A stretch of DNA of 64,000 nucleotides, taken from contig NC_053389.1 in the NCBI RefSeq assembly GCF_905171765.1, positions 744,621,146-744,685,145 on the forward strand. The letters run 5' to 3'. Under the pieces are notes generated by a model. It was not told the DNA's origin, searched no databases, and saw only the letters and a program-made list of their open reading frames with translations. This DNA is from Bufo bufo (Eukaryota; Chordata; Amphibia; Anura; Bufonidae). The stretch's first letter is position 1, and every line of letters starts with the position of its first letter. Positions 29,362-40,637 of this stretch are shown one piece after another. The position numbers and the translations under genes are program-made.

Positions 29362-31325
29362 ATGAGGAAAACATCTAATAAGGGACGCGGACGCGGACGT
29401 GGACATGGTCGTGGTGGTGTTAGTGGACTCTCTGGTGCTGGGAGAGGACGTGGCCGTTCTGCCACAGCCACACGTCCTAGTGAACCAACTACCTCAGGTC
29501 CCAGTAGCCAGCAGAATTTACAGCGATATTTGGTGGGGCCCAATGCCGTTCTAAGGATGGTAAGGCCTGAGCAGGTACAGGCATTAGTCAATTGGGTGGC
29601 CAACAGTGGATCCAGCACGTTCACATTATCTCCCACCCAGTCTTCTGCAGAAAGCGCACAGATGGCGCATGAAAACCAAGCCCATCGGTCTGTCACATCA
29701 CCCCCATGCATATCAGGGAAACTGTCTGAGCCTCAAGTTATGCAGCAGTCTCTTATGCTGTTTAAAGACTCTGCTGCCAGGGTTTCCCAAGGGCATCCAC
29801 CTAGCCCTTCCCCAGGGGTGGAAGAGATAGAATGCACTAACGCACAACCACTTATTTTTCCTGATGATGAGGACATGGGAATACCACCTCAGCACGTCTC
29901 TGATGATGATGAAACACAGGTGCCAACTGCTGCGTCTTTCTGCAGTGTGCAGACGGAACAGGAGGTCAGGGATCAAGACTGGGTGGAAGACGATGCAGGG
30001 GACGATGAGGTCCTAGACCCCACATGGAATGAAGGTCGTGCCACTGACTTTCACAGTTCGGAGAAAGAGGCAGTGGTGAGACCGAGCCAACAGCGTAGCA
30101 AAAGAGGGAGCAGTGGGCAAAATCAGAACAACCGCCGCCAAGAGACTCCGCCTGCTACTGACCGCCGCCATCTGGGACCGAGCACCCCAAAGGCAGCTTC
30201 AAGGAGTTCCCTGGCATGGCACTTCTTCAAACAATGTGCTGACGACAAGACCCGAGTTGTTTGCACGCTGTGCCATCAGAGCCTGAAGCGAGGCATTAAC
30301 GTTCTGAACCTTAGCACAACCTGCATGACCAGGCACCTGCATGCAAAGCATGAACTGCAGTGGAGTAAACACCTTAAAAACAAGGAAGTCACTCAGGCTC
30401 CCCCTGCTACCTCTTCTGCTGCTGCCGCCTCGGCCTCTTCTGCTGCTGCCGCCGCCTCGGCCTCTCCTGCTGCTGCTGCCGCCGCATCGGCCTATTCATC
30501 TGGCTCTGGAGGAACGTTGGCACCTGCCGCCCGGCAAACATGGGATGTACCACCAACACCACCACCTGCGTCACCAAGCATCTCAACCATGTCACACGGC
30601 AGCGTTCAGCTCTCAATCTCACAAACATTTGAGAGAAAGCGTAAATTCCCACCTAGCCACCCTCGATCCCTGGCCCTGAATGCCAGCATTTCTAAACTAC
30701 TGGCCTATGAAATGCTGTCATTTAGGCTGGTGGACACACACAGCTTCAAACAGCTCATGTCGCTTGCTGTCCCACAGTATGTTGTTCCCAGCCGCCACTA
30801 CTTCTCCAAGAGAGCCGTGCCTTCCCTGCACAAACAAGTGTCCGATAAAATCAAGTGTGCACTGCGCAACGCCATCTGTGGCAAGGTCCACCTAACCACA
30901 GATACGTGGACCAGTAAGCACGGCCAGGGACGCTATATCTCCCTAACTGCACACTGGGTAAATGTAGTGGCGGCTGGGCCCCAGGCGGAGAGCTGTTTGG
31001 CGCACGTCCTTCTGCCGCCAAGGATCGCAGGGCAACATTCTTTGCCTCCTGTCTCCTCCTCCTCCTACTCAGCTTCCTCCTCCTCTTCTTCCACCTGCTC
31101 ATCCAGTCAGCCACACACCTTCACCACCAACTTCAGCACAGCCCGGGGTAAACGTCAGCAGGCCGTTCTGAAACTCATATGTTTGGGGGACAGGCCCCAC
31201 ACCGCACAGGAGTTGTGGGGGGTATAGAACAACAGACCGACGAGTGGTTGCTGCCGGTGAGCCTCAAGCCCGGCCTGGTGGTGTGCGATAATGGGCGAAA
31301 TCTCGTTGCAGCTCTGGGACTAGCT
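29362..31325 (+). pseudogene. hAT-A transposase, copy 2 (frameshifted and truncated)
   Basis: Offset from copy 1 by 2702 bp and almost identical, with a few substitutions (for example GGACTCTCT for GGACCCTCT near 29426). The alanine/serine tract differs most. The run of seven G in copy 1 near 28512 is six G here, shifting the frame so that translation stops at 31225-31227 (ELWGV-stop). After ALGLA the sequence again jumps to GGGCCTCACATTTCT, where the L1 is inserted. BED finger and first catalytic Asp are intact. Confidence 0.85.
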
Positions 31326-31633
31326 GGGCCTCACATTTCTTTTTTTTTTTAAATTGTTTATTTTATTGATTTTTTTATCAATGAAAAAATAATACAGGTA
31401 CATTGTCTCATAGCACAATCGTAAGAGGCAATACAGGTACAATACTATGTTGCATAACGTCAATATCAACAAATGTACATTAGTATACAAAACATACATT
31501 TTGCATCTGAGGCCAATAAACGCACTAAGGGCTGAAACCACAAAAGGACATAGGACAATTACAATGACACGACACATGGGGGAAATTAGAGGAAGGGGGA
31601 AAAATAACAATCTAACTGGTAATCAAAGGTCTT

Positions 31634-34600
31634 TTATTGTAAGTGATCAAAAGCGTCATCCCATGTTTGCCAGATCTTTGTAAATCTATCGACTGAGTTA
31701 GTAATACATGCAGTTAAGTATTCCATTTTCCTAACTTCCCTTACACTATGTATGAGGTCCATTCGGGTAGGCGCGTCTGCCCTCAACCAAAACCTCGCAA
31801 TTAGGCGTCTGGCCGTCGTTAACACCTGAAGGACTAATAGGAGGAATTGTTTTTTTAATGACATTTTTGGCATATTCAATAAGTAAAAAAAAGGTGTAAA
31901 AGGAAAACGAATTGCGAGGAGTTGAAAAAAGACAGACTCCACCATTCTCCAGAAGGGCACAATCACAGGACATTCCCAGAAAATGTGAAGGTGGGTCCCC
32001 TCACCTATCATACACCTCCAACATCTATCAGAGATATCTTGGCTAAAGTGTTTTAATAGCTGTGGGGTATGATACCAAAACATAAGCACTTTATATGTGT
32101 TTTCCCTATATGTGATACATGAGGACGACTTCGCTGCCCGTTCCCATATCTGTTTCCATTCTGCATACGCTATAGGATGGCCTAGAATTACTTCCCATTT
32201 AGACATGTAGGAGTGAGTGACAGAGGAGGATGATAGGATAAGATAAATGTCTGAAATGAGACCCTTCGTTGTAACAGTCAATTTACAAAGTTTCTCAAAC
32301 GGCGTGGGGGTTGACACCTTCGTTGAGTGAAAGAGGTCCGAAAAAAAATGGCTAATCTGCACATATTGATACCTACAAGACTCTGGTAATTGATGCAAGG
32401 AACGTACCTCGTCAAATGAGAACAAGCCCAGAGTCCTATAGTTTACAACATCCGCAAATCTGAACAACTTCCTGGGAAACCATGTTTTAAGAAAAGCTGT
32501 GCTCATTCCCAACTTAAATAGTGGGTTATACAGAAAGGAGACCATAGAAGATTTTTCCGACGCAAGTGAAAACAGTCTGTTACATCTCGACCATATGTTA
32601 CATGTAAAAGACATAGTTCAGGTCTAAGTGAGGGTTGTAGGGAGTACCAAATGAGTGAGTTCGGATGTACAGGGGCTATCCACAACTTCTCTATTTCCAT
32701 CCATCTGGAGTACGCGTACATATTGGACCAGGCTGGCAGTCTTCTAAGGTGTGTAGCCCAGTAATATTTTTTAATATTTGGAACTGCTAATCCACCTTGA
32801 GTTTTGGGTGACATTAAAATTGAGCAAGCTATGCGATGCCTCTTTCCATTCCAGATGAACCTGAATATGGATGACTGAAAATCCCGCAGCTCCTTCTCAG
32901 GGACAGGAATTGGGAGAGTCTCAAACAAATACAGTAATTTAGGCAAAATATTCATCTTAACTGATGCTATACGGCCCAAAAGGGAAATGGGAAAAGGCAT
33001 CCATTTAATCAGTAAGGCCTTGAGTTCTCGGAACATAGATGGAAAATTTTGAGCGTACAACGAGGAATAAGTAGGGGTTAAGTTGACCCCCAAATACCTC
33101 AAGGACGTTTCCGTCCATTGAAAATTAAAGCTAGATTTTAAGGTGGTCAAAATATCAGGGGCTAGGTTAAGAGGGAGAGCCTTAGTTTTTGTGGTATTAA
33201 TTTTATAACCGGACAATCTACCATAAGTCTCTAGTAGTTTAAAGAGGTTGGGAAGCGAAATATGTAAGTCAGTTAATGTTAGCAGGATATCATCTGCGAA
33301 TAGTGAAAGTTTAAATTCTACTGCATTCACTTTAATCCCATGAATATCAGGATGAGACCTAATGGCCGCCGCTAGGGGTTCTATGCATAGAACGAAGAGC
33401 AGAGGGGACAGTGGACATCCCTGTCGCGTACCATTTTTTATAGGAAAAGGCAAAGAATGAGCATGCTTCATTTTCACTATCGCTGTAGGTTGGGCATATA
33501 GAACATGGAGGGCTGTAAGGAAAGGGCCTTTCAGACCGAAGGCCTCCATGGTAGAGAACATAAAAGGCCACCCTAAGCGATCAAACGCTTTCTCTGCGTC
33601 AAGACTTAGCAACAACGCCGAGTCTCTGCGCTTATTTGTGATATCAATTAAGTCAATGGTGCGCCTTGTATTATCTCCGCCCTGTCGGTTTCGAACGAAG
33701 CCCACTTGATCTTTATGGATCAGTTGGGGTAGCCAGTCTGAAAGTCGGTTAGCCAGAGTTTTCGTGAAAATTTTCAGATCCGAATTAAGAAGTGCAATGG
33801 GCCTATAATTTCCACATTCTAGGGGATCTTTACCCGGTTTAGGTATTAAAGTTATATAGGAGTGTGACATTGAAGTGGGTATTGGTGATCCTTGTAGAAA
33901 AGAGTTGAACAACAGCGTCATATGTGGCAAAAGAATATCAGAAAATGTTGCGTAATAGATGTATGGTAGACCATCTGGCCCAGGGGCTTTATTATTGGGC
34001 AGCTGTTTCAGTACTTCCTGTAGTTCCTCCACAGTAATGGGAGCGTTTAATGAGGCAAGAGCTTCTCCTGACAACTGAGGAAGATCACACTTAGAAAGAA
34101 AGGAATCTAGGAGGAGTTTACTGCGCCCTGGGTCAGATGGGAGTTGTTGAGGTATAGAGTAAAGTGCCTTATAATAATCTTGAAATAAGTTGGAAATGAC
34201 CTCTGGGTCATACACTATTGCCCCATCCCCTCGCCTCATTGCAGTCGGAGTATTTATAGTGCCAGAGTCCCGAAGCTGTCGAGCCAGGAGGGTATGCGGT
34301 TTGTTTCCCCACATATAAAATCTTTGACGCGAATATAGTAATTTTTTCTCAGTTTTATAAAACAATAATTCCTTCAATCTAGCACGCAGGGTTATAATGC
34401 GCCTAAGCAGAGGCCGCGAGCAACGGGACTCTAGCATCTTTTCTAAATCCTTCAGCTGTGAGGTGATACTGTGTTGTTGCATAGTACGGTCTTTTTTCAG
34501 TCGAGACCCCATAGCTATACATGCGCCTCTAAAGACTGCCTTGTGGGCTTCCCATATCATAGATATAGGGGGTCCTGAGGACTGATTTAAGGTGAAGTAT

Positions 34601-35415
34601 TCTGTAAGGCCCTCACGTAACTCCTGCCTAAGCGGCAGCTGGTGTAGGAAGGATTCATTAAGGCGCCAATGACATACTCTAGGGTAGTAACCTGATGTTT
34701 TAATGTTAATTGACACTGGAGCATGATCCGACCAGGAAATTGGTCCTATGTCGGCATCTGCAAGCATCCTTAAAATTGGGATATTACCAAAAAAGTAGTC
34801 TATACGGGAATGTGTATTATGTGGATGTGAGAAGAAAGAAAACGTTTTTGCAGTGGGATAGTTAATTCTCCAGAGGTCATATAATTCGAATTTTCTAATA
34901 AGACGCCTAAAAAGACGTGAGTTTCGACACTGATCCTTAGTAGGCGGTCTATTCTGAAGGGTTAATCTATCTAGACGCTCGGAGAAGGAGAGATTAAAGT
35001 CTCCTCCTACTAGCAATGCAGCTGGGAGCAACTTCGATAATTTCAAAAACACCTTATTAAGAAAAGGGATTTGGGCAGTATTCGGAGCGTATAAATTGCA
35101 CAGTACGTGTGGGCTACCATTGAGTGTGGCTTTTAGTATAATATACCTGCCAGCTGGATCAATAATAGCATCTTCCACCTGTAAAGGGCAATCAGCAGAT
35201 ATGAGAATGGCAACACCTGCTCTCTTTCTCCCAGAGGAAGCAGAATATATACGAGGGAATAAATATTGCGCAAACTTGAAAGAGCCCTGGTGATCAAAGT
35301 GGGTCTCCTGAAGAAAGACTATGTCAGCTTTCTGAGACTTGCACTCAGTAAGTGCCAGGCGTCTCTTCACATTAGAGTTAAGACCTTTTACATTAAGCGA
35401 GACATATTTAATCAT
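31634..35415 (-). pseudogene. L1 ORF2: endonuclease-reverse transcriptase (single frameshift)
   Basis: ATG at 35415 (MIKYVSLNVKGLNS). The N-terminal ~235 residues are an apurinic-type endonuclease: Asn8, Glu37 (LQETHFD), GGDFNLSFS, SRIDYFF and SWSDHAPV. The reverse transcriptase follows: NNKAPGPDGLPYIYY, LIPKPGKDPLECGNYRPIAL, LSLDAEKAFDRLGW, NGTRQGCPLSPLLF and the FADDILL box near 33288-33299. The frame breaks at about 32600-32620; 3782 nt from start to stop is one short of a multiple of three, so a 1-nt loss is likely. The downstream frame holds CWRC-x5-GTHLHIFWEC, the C-terminal Cys/His motif. It nicks target DNA and primes reverse transcription there. Otherwise intact. Confidence 0.9.
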
Positions 35416-35949
35416 TTTCAAAGCATGGAATATATGTACTTGCTATGTGGTTGCAATGGATCCTTCTCAAGGACACTGTCATAGATGAAGACACCTTAAG
35501 GCATTCAGTCGATTGTGATTTGGGATCTGGAGACCTGAGTATAAAAAACAATAAAAAGAGACACAAAAGGGAAGGGGGGGAGACACAAGACCATACAAAC
35601 ATAAAGAATACACCATTTAGTATCAGAACATTGGGTGTTGTCACCCAGATACAGATCAGTGAGCAACAACTAGTGATATTAATATCAGCAAACTGCCGCC
35701 CCTCCAGCCCAACCAACAGAAGCTGGGGGGGGAGGGCGAAACTACTGGTCTGCTTATTGGAAGCATGACTGGACTGGCACAGGATGGGCCAGGTTTCAAA
35801 GCTTATTAGAACATGAAATAACCAGAGAATTGAACAATAAACCAATTCTACTAACATAGGACCTTAAACAGAGAACCATAAGGCCGTCGCCTCCTGGCGA
35901 ATAAGAACAGTAGGAGATACAATTTAAGCTAATGAAGTCCATGCAGCAA

Positions 35950-37023
35950 TCATGGGGGTTCATCTTGTGGCTCACGTAGAGGGGTCCCTCCAGCGGGGGA
36001 AGATCTTCTTCTCTTTTGTCTGGCAGGTTGCCAAATTGGACCCAGGGCAGGCTGTGGATCCGGTAATTCCCAGTCCGTGATGGATGGAATCTCAATGCCC
36101 AAAGCAGCACAAAAATCAGGGAGGTCTGAATGCTGACGCAAGATGGAGGATCTGCCATTTTTCGTGACTATTAATGCAAACGGGAACCCCCATCTATAAG
36201 GGATCTTCTTTTCCTTCAGCAGTTGCAATAAAGGCTGTAATACTCTTCTTTTTTGGAGTGTGCACCAAGATAAGTCCTGATATAAATGAACAGAAGCGCC
36301 ATGGAAATCAATGGAGCGTGCTTCCCTGGCTTTGGACATAATACTTTCCTTCACCTGAAAATCGTGCACGCAGCAAATTACGTCTCTGGGCTGCGTGGAT
36401 GAGGACTTAGGCCGCAGCGCTCTGTGAGCTCGATCAAGCTTGATAAACTGGGGTGGCTGTGTGCCTAATAAAGCATTAAAAAGTTCAGATAATATTTCCT
36501 GCAGATTTTCTTCCGCATTAGCTTCAGGCAAACCCCGTACACGGATGTTATTTCTGCGCCCTCTGTTATCTAGGTCTTCCAGATGACGTGCATTGTCCCT
36601 GATAACTTGGGATTGAGAAGCAATAACAGATTGTAAATGTGCCACACTTCTACGGGTGTCATCATGGTCTATTTCAATAGTGTCCATGCGGTCTGCTAAG
36701 TGCTTCAGATCCTGCCTTAAAGTTGAGATTTCCGATTTACAGGCATTTCTGACTTCTGAGACCAGCATTTTAAAATCATCCTTAGTAGGCAAATGTTGTA
36801 ATGTCTGCTGAAGTATTGTAGGGCCCTGGGAAGGTTGCAGAAGATCTCCCTCTCCCTCGTCCTCATATTCACTTCCCTGCTCCCAAGTAACAGCTTCTCC
36901 TCCCTCTCTCCTTCTATGATGCTGCTGGCTAGGGGGATCCTCAGAGGATTCGGCCCAATCTCGCCGCCTCTGGGACGGAGTGGCCATTGGTTTGGCTTGT
37001 TTAGCTGCCGATTTTGGCGGCAT
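35950..37023 (-). CDS. L1 ORF1 protein (357 aa)
   Basis: Start chosen at MPPKSAAKQAK (ATG at 37023); the frame is open further upstream but without ATG. Residues ~1-75 are basic/acidic and low complexity. Residues ~80-170 are heptad-rich (FKMLVSEVRNACKSEISTLR, DLKHLADRMDTIE), predicted to form the trimeric coiled coil. An RRM-like segment opens with LDNRGRRNNIRVRGLPEAN, the hallmark of L1 ORF1p, and a C-terminal domain follows (KLDRAHRAL, RDVICCVHDFQVKE, QDLSWCTLQKRR). It is an RNA-binding chaperone that coats L1 RNA. No stop or frameshift. TGA at 35952-35950. Confidence 0.9.
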   Translation of the reverse strand: MPPKSAAKQAKPMATPSQRRRDWAESSEDPPSQQHHRRREGGEAVTWEQGSEYEDEGEGDLLQPSQGPTILQQTLQHLPTKDDFKMLVSEVRNACKSEISTLRQDLKHLADRMDTIEIDHDDTRRSVAHLQSVIASQSQVIRDNARHLEDLDNRGRRNNIRVRGLPEANAEENLQEILSELFNALLGTQPPQFIKLDRAHRALRPKSSSTQPRDVICCVHDFQVKESIMSKAREARSIDFHGASVHLYQDLSWCTLQKRRVLQPLLQLLKEKKIPYRWGFPFALIVTKNGRSSILRQHSDLPDFCAALGIEIPSITDWELPDPQPALGPIWQPARQKRRRSSPAGGTPLREPQDEPP

Positions 37024-37447
37024 AATGGCGGCTATGCCTCCTATTAGATGTAGCCCCTCTCCTGCCCCTGTGGGGTTTAGCTGTGTCCCCACAGCGCTAG
37101 TGGGTAGGAAAGTCCTTGCTAGTGGGGACAGGGAGGAGGTAGGAAGCCGTAAGGCTGGATTACTGCTCGTACCTGTCGGCGGCTGTGCGCTCGTCTCTTC
37201 ACCCTCACACGCGCCGGAGGCCTGAGATGGCCGCAACCGGACGGAGCCGCGCGGAGTGGACGGCTGAGGTAGGAATCGAGCGTCTTATTCCCCCAGGCGG
37301 ATGATCGGGACGAGGTGGAGGGCTTGCCCAGCAATTTTTTCCCCATGTGCTGCAATGGCGCGATAGGAGAGTCTCCTTTAGCAGCTAATGGCGGCGGAGC
37401 TCTGTCTTCACGCGGCCATTCCTGAAGACGTCCAGGCCACGCCCCTC
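37024..37447 (-). promoter_or_regulatory. L1 5' UTR / internal promoter
   Basis: GC-rich, 424 nt from the 5' end to the ORF1 ATG. Within the first 65 nt of the element lie two ATGGC(C/G)GC-type words (GGAATGGCCGCG at about 37411-37422 and, on the opposite strand, AATGGCGGCGG at 37387-37397), resembling YY1 sites. Position fits an internal L1 promoter; activity is inferred. Confidence 0.4.
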
Positions 37448-38168
37448 GGGCCTCACATTTCTATTCAACCAAATCTGTACTGTTTTAGCTGGTCAAGTTA
37501 TTTGTAGTGACCGTAAAAGCACATTTTTTGTTCTGGGTTGAAAAACTATTCCCAAATTTGCCATTCTCAAAATAACTACTGTCTGCTATATGAGGCCTAC
37601 TTGAAATCTATCCCAAAAAGGATATCTTACATTGAAGGTGCTGATAGTGTCATTCAGAAAAACCTAAGACACACGCTACCGTGCAGATAGAAGTCTAATT
37701 CTGTGATTAAACCTATACCTGTCACACAGCGCAAAAAAAAAACAGGCCTCACATTTCTATTCAACCAAATCTGTACTGTTTTAGCTGGTCAAGTTATTTG
37801 TAGTGACCGTAAAAGCACATTTTTTGTTCTGGGTTGAAAAACTATTCCCAAATTTGCCATTCTCAAAATAACTAGTTTCAGATATATATGAGGCCTACTT
37901 GAAATCTATCCCAAAAAGGATATCTTACATTGAAGGTGCTGATAGTGTCATTCAGAAAAACCTAAGACACACGCTACCGTGCAGATAGTAGTCTAATTCT
38001 GTGACTGAACCTATACCTGTCACACAGCGCAAAAAAAAAACAGGCCTCACATTTCTATTCAACCAAATCTGTACTGTTTTAGCTGGTCAAGTTATTTGTA
38101 GTGACCGTAAAAGCACAGTTTTTGTTCTGGGTTGAAAAACTATTCCCAAATTTGCCATTCTCAAAATT
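37448..38168 (+). repeat. R units, set 3 (start of tandem unit 3)
   Basis: Resumes after the L1 with CCTCACATTTCTATTCAACC. Two full and one partial R unit, ending at the transposase start. A difference from the other sets is GACTGAACC near 38002, where they have GATTAAACC. Confidence 0.9.
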
Positions 38169-38184
38169 GTGGTGAACGGGAACA

Positions 38185-40615
38185 ATGAGGAAAACATCTA
38201 ATAAGGGACGCGGACGCGGACGTGGACATGGTCGTGGTGGTGTTAGTGGACCCTCTGGTGCTGGGAGAGGACGTGGCCGTTCTGCCACAGCCACACGTCC
38301 TAGTGAACCAACTACCTCAGGTCCCAGTAGCCAGCAGAATTTACAGCGATATTTGGTGGGGCCCAATGCCGTTCTAAGGATGGTAAGGCCTGAGCAGGTA
38401 CAGGCATTAGTCAATTGGGTGGCCAACAGTGGATCCAGCACGTTCACATTATCTCCCACCCAGTCTTCTGCAGAAAGCGCACAGATGGCGCATGAAAACC
38501 AAGCCCATCGGTCTGTCACATCACCCCCATGCATATCAGGGAAACTGTCTGAGCCTCAAGTTATGCAGCAGTCTCTTATGCTGTTTAAAGACTCTGCTGC
38601 CAGGGTTTCCCAAGGGCATCCACCTAGCCCTTCCCCAGGGGTGGAAGAGATAGAATGCACTAACGCACAACCACTTATTTTTCCTGATGATGAGGACATG
38701 GGAATACCACCTCAGCACGTCTCTGATGATGATGAAACACAGGTGCCAACTGCTGCGTCTTTCTGCAGTGTGCAGACTGAACAGGAGGTCAGGGATCAAG
38801 ACTGGGTGGAAGACGATGCAGGGGACGATGAGGTCCAAGACCCCACATGGAATGAAGGTCGTGCCACTGACTTTCACAGTTCGGAGAAAGAGGCAGTGGT
38901 GAGACCGAGCCAACAGCGTAGCAAAAGGCCTCACTGACCGCCGCCATCTGGGACCGAGCACCCCAAAGGCAGCTTCAAGGAGTTCCCTGGCATGGCACTT
39001 CTTCAAACAATGTGCTGACGACAAGACCCGAGTTGTTTGCACGCTGTGCCCGAGTTGTTTGACGCACATCCCTTGCCTGGCACATGTGCTGAATTTGGTG
39101 GTGCCGAAGTTCATTCGCAACTACCCCGACATGTCAGAGCTGCTGCATAAAGTGCGGGCCGTCTGTTCGCGCTTCCGGCGTTCACACCCTGCCGCTGCTC
39201 GCCTGTCTGCGCTACAGCGTAACTTCGGCCTTCCCGCTCACCGCCTCATATGCGACGTACCCACCAGGTGGAACTCCACCTTGCATATGCTGGACAGACT
39301 GTGCGAGCAGCAGCAGGCCATAGTGGAGTTTCAGCTGCAGCACGCACGGGTCAGTCGCACTGCGGATCAGACACACTTCACCACCAATGACTGGGCCTCC
39401 ATGCGAGACCTGTGTGCCCTGTTGCGTTGTTTCGAGTACTCCACCAACATGGCCAGTGGCAATGACGCCGTTATCAGCGTTACAATACCACTTCTATGTC
39501 TCCTTGAGAAAACACTTAGGGCGATGATGGAAGAGGAGGTGGCCCAGGAGGAAGAGGAGGAAGAGGGGTCATTTTTAGCACTTTCAGGCCAGTCTCTTCG
39601 AAGTGACTCAGAGGGAGGTTTTTTGCAACACCAGAGGCCAGGTACAAATGTGGCCAGACAGGGCCCACTACTGGAGGACGAGGAGGACGAGGATGAGGAG
39701 GAGGTGGAGGAGGATGAGGATGAAGCATGTTCACAGCGGGGTGGCACCCAAAGCAGCTCGGGCCCATCACTGGTGCGTGGCTGGGGGGAAACACAGGACG
39801 ATGACGATACGCCTCCCACAGAGGACAGCTTGTCCTTACCTCTGGGCAGCCTGGCACACATGAGCGACTACATGCTGCAGTGCCTGCGCAACGACAGCAG
39901 AGTTGCCCACATTTTAACGTGTGCGGACTACTGGGTTGCCACCCTGCTGGATCCCCGGTACAAAGACAATGTGCCCACCTTACTTCCTACACTGGAGCGT
40001 GATAGGAAGATGCGCGAGTACAAGCGCACGTTGGCAGACGCGCTACTGAGAGCATTCCCAAATGTCACAGGGGAACCAGTGGAAGCCCAAGGCGAAGGCA
40101 GAGGAGGAGCAAGAGGTCGCCAACGCAGCTGTGTCACGCCCAGCTCCTCTGAGGGCAGGGTTAGCATGGCAGAGATGTGGAAAAGTTTTGTCAACACGCC
40201 ACAGCTAACTGCACCACCACCTGATACGGAACGTGTTAGCAGGAGGCAACATTTCACTAACATGGTGGAACAGTACCTGTGCACACCCCTCCACGTACTG
40301 ACTGATGGTTCGGCCCCATTCAACTTCTGGGTCTCCAAATTGTCCACGTGGCCAGAGCTAGCCTTTTATGCCTTGGAGGTGCTGGCCTGCCCGGCGGCCA
40401 GCATTTTGTCTGAACGTGTATTCAGCACGTCAGGGGGCGTCATTACAGACAAACGCAGCCGCCTGTCTACAGCCAATGTGGACAAGCTGACGTTTAAAAA
40501 AAATGAACCAGGCATGAATCCCACAGGACCTGTCAATCGCTTGTGCAAATTAGATATTAACTACCTCCCCTTAACAATATATTATTCTACTCCAGGGCAC
40601 TTCCTCATTCAATAA
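38185..40615 (+). pseudogene. hAT-A transposase, copy 3 (internal deletion, has the C-terminus)
   Basis: The N-terminal 245 residues match copies 1 and 2, then a small deletion with GCCTCA filler near 38928 shifts the frame to a stop at 38935-38937. From 39059 a second frame opens at THIPCLAHVLNLVV and carries the C-terminal half: RWNSTLHMLDRL, an acidic insert (~39520-39735, Asp/Glu-rich), ATLLDPRYKDN, and the hAT dimerisation domain APFNFWVSKLSTWPELAFYA, then LEVLACPAASILSERVFSTS with ITDKRSRL. The segment between 39050 and 39059 is a deletion junction, so the BED finger and both first catalytic acids are removed. Non-functional alone. Confidence 0.85.
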
Positions 40616-40637
40616 AATTTTTAATTTCATTTTACCA

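Larger units (their letters stand above)
31341..37447 (-). mobile_element. Full-length L1-type LINE, 15-bp target duplication
   Basis: GGGCCTCACATTTCT occurs at 31326-31340 and 37448-37462. On the minus strand the element has a ~425-nt GC-rich 5' UTR, ORF1 (37023-35950), a 534-nt spacer, ORF2 (35415-31634, one frameshift), a ~290-nt 3' UTR with AATAAA near 31362, and a short poly(A) at 31341-31350. Length is 6107 bp. Presence of the 5' UTR shows it is not 5'-truncated, and the perfect target duplication points to a young insertion. It lies exactly at the junction of tandem units 2 and 3 of hAT-A. Confidence 0.95.
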
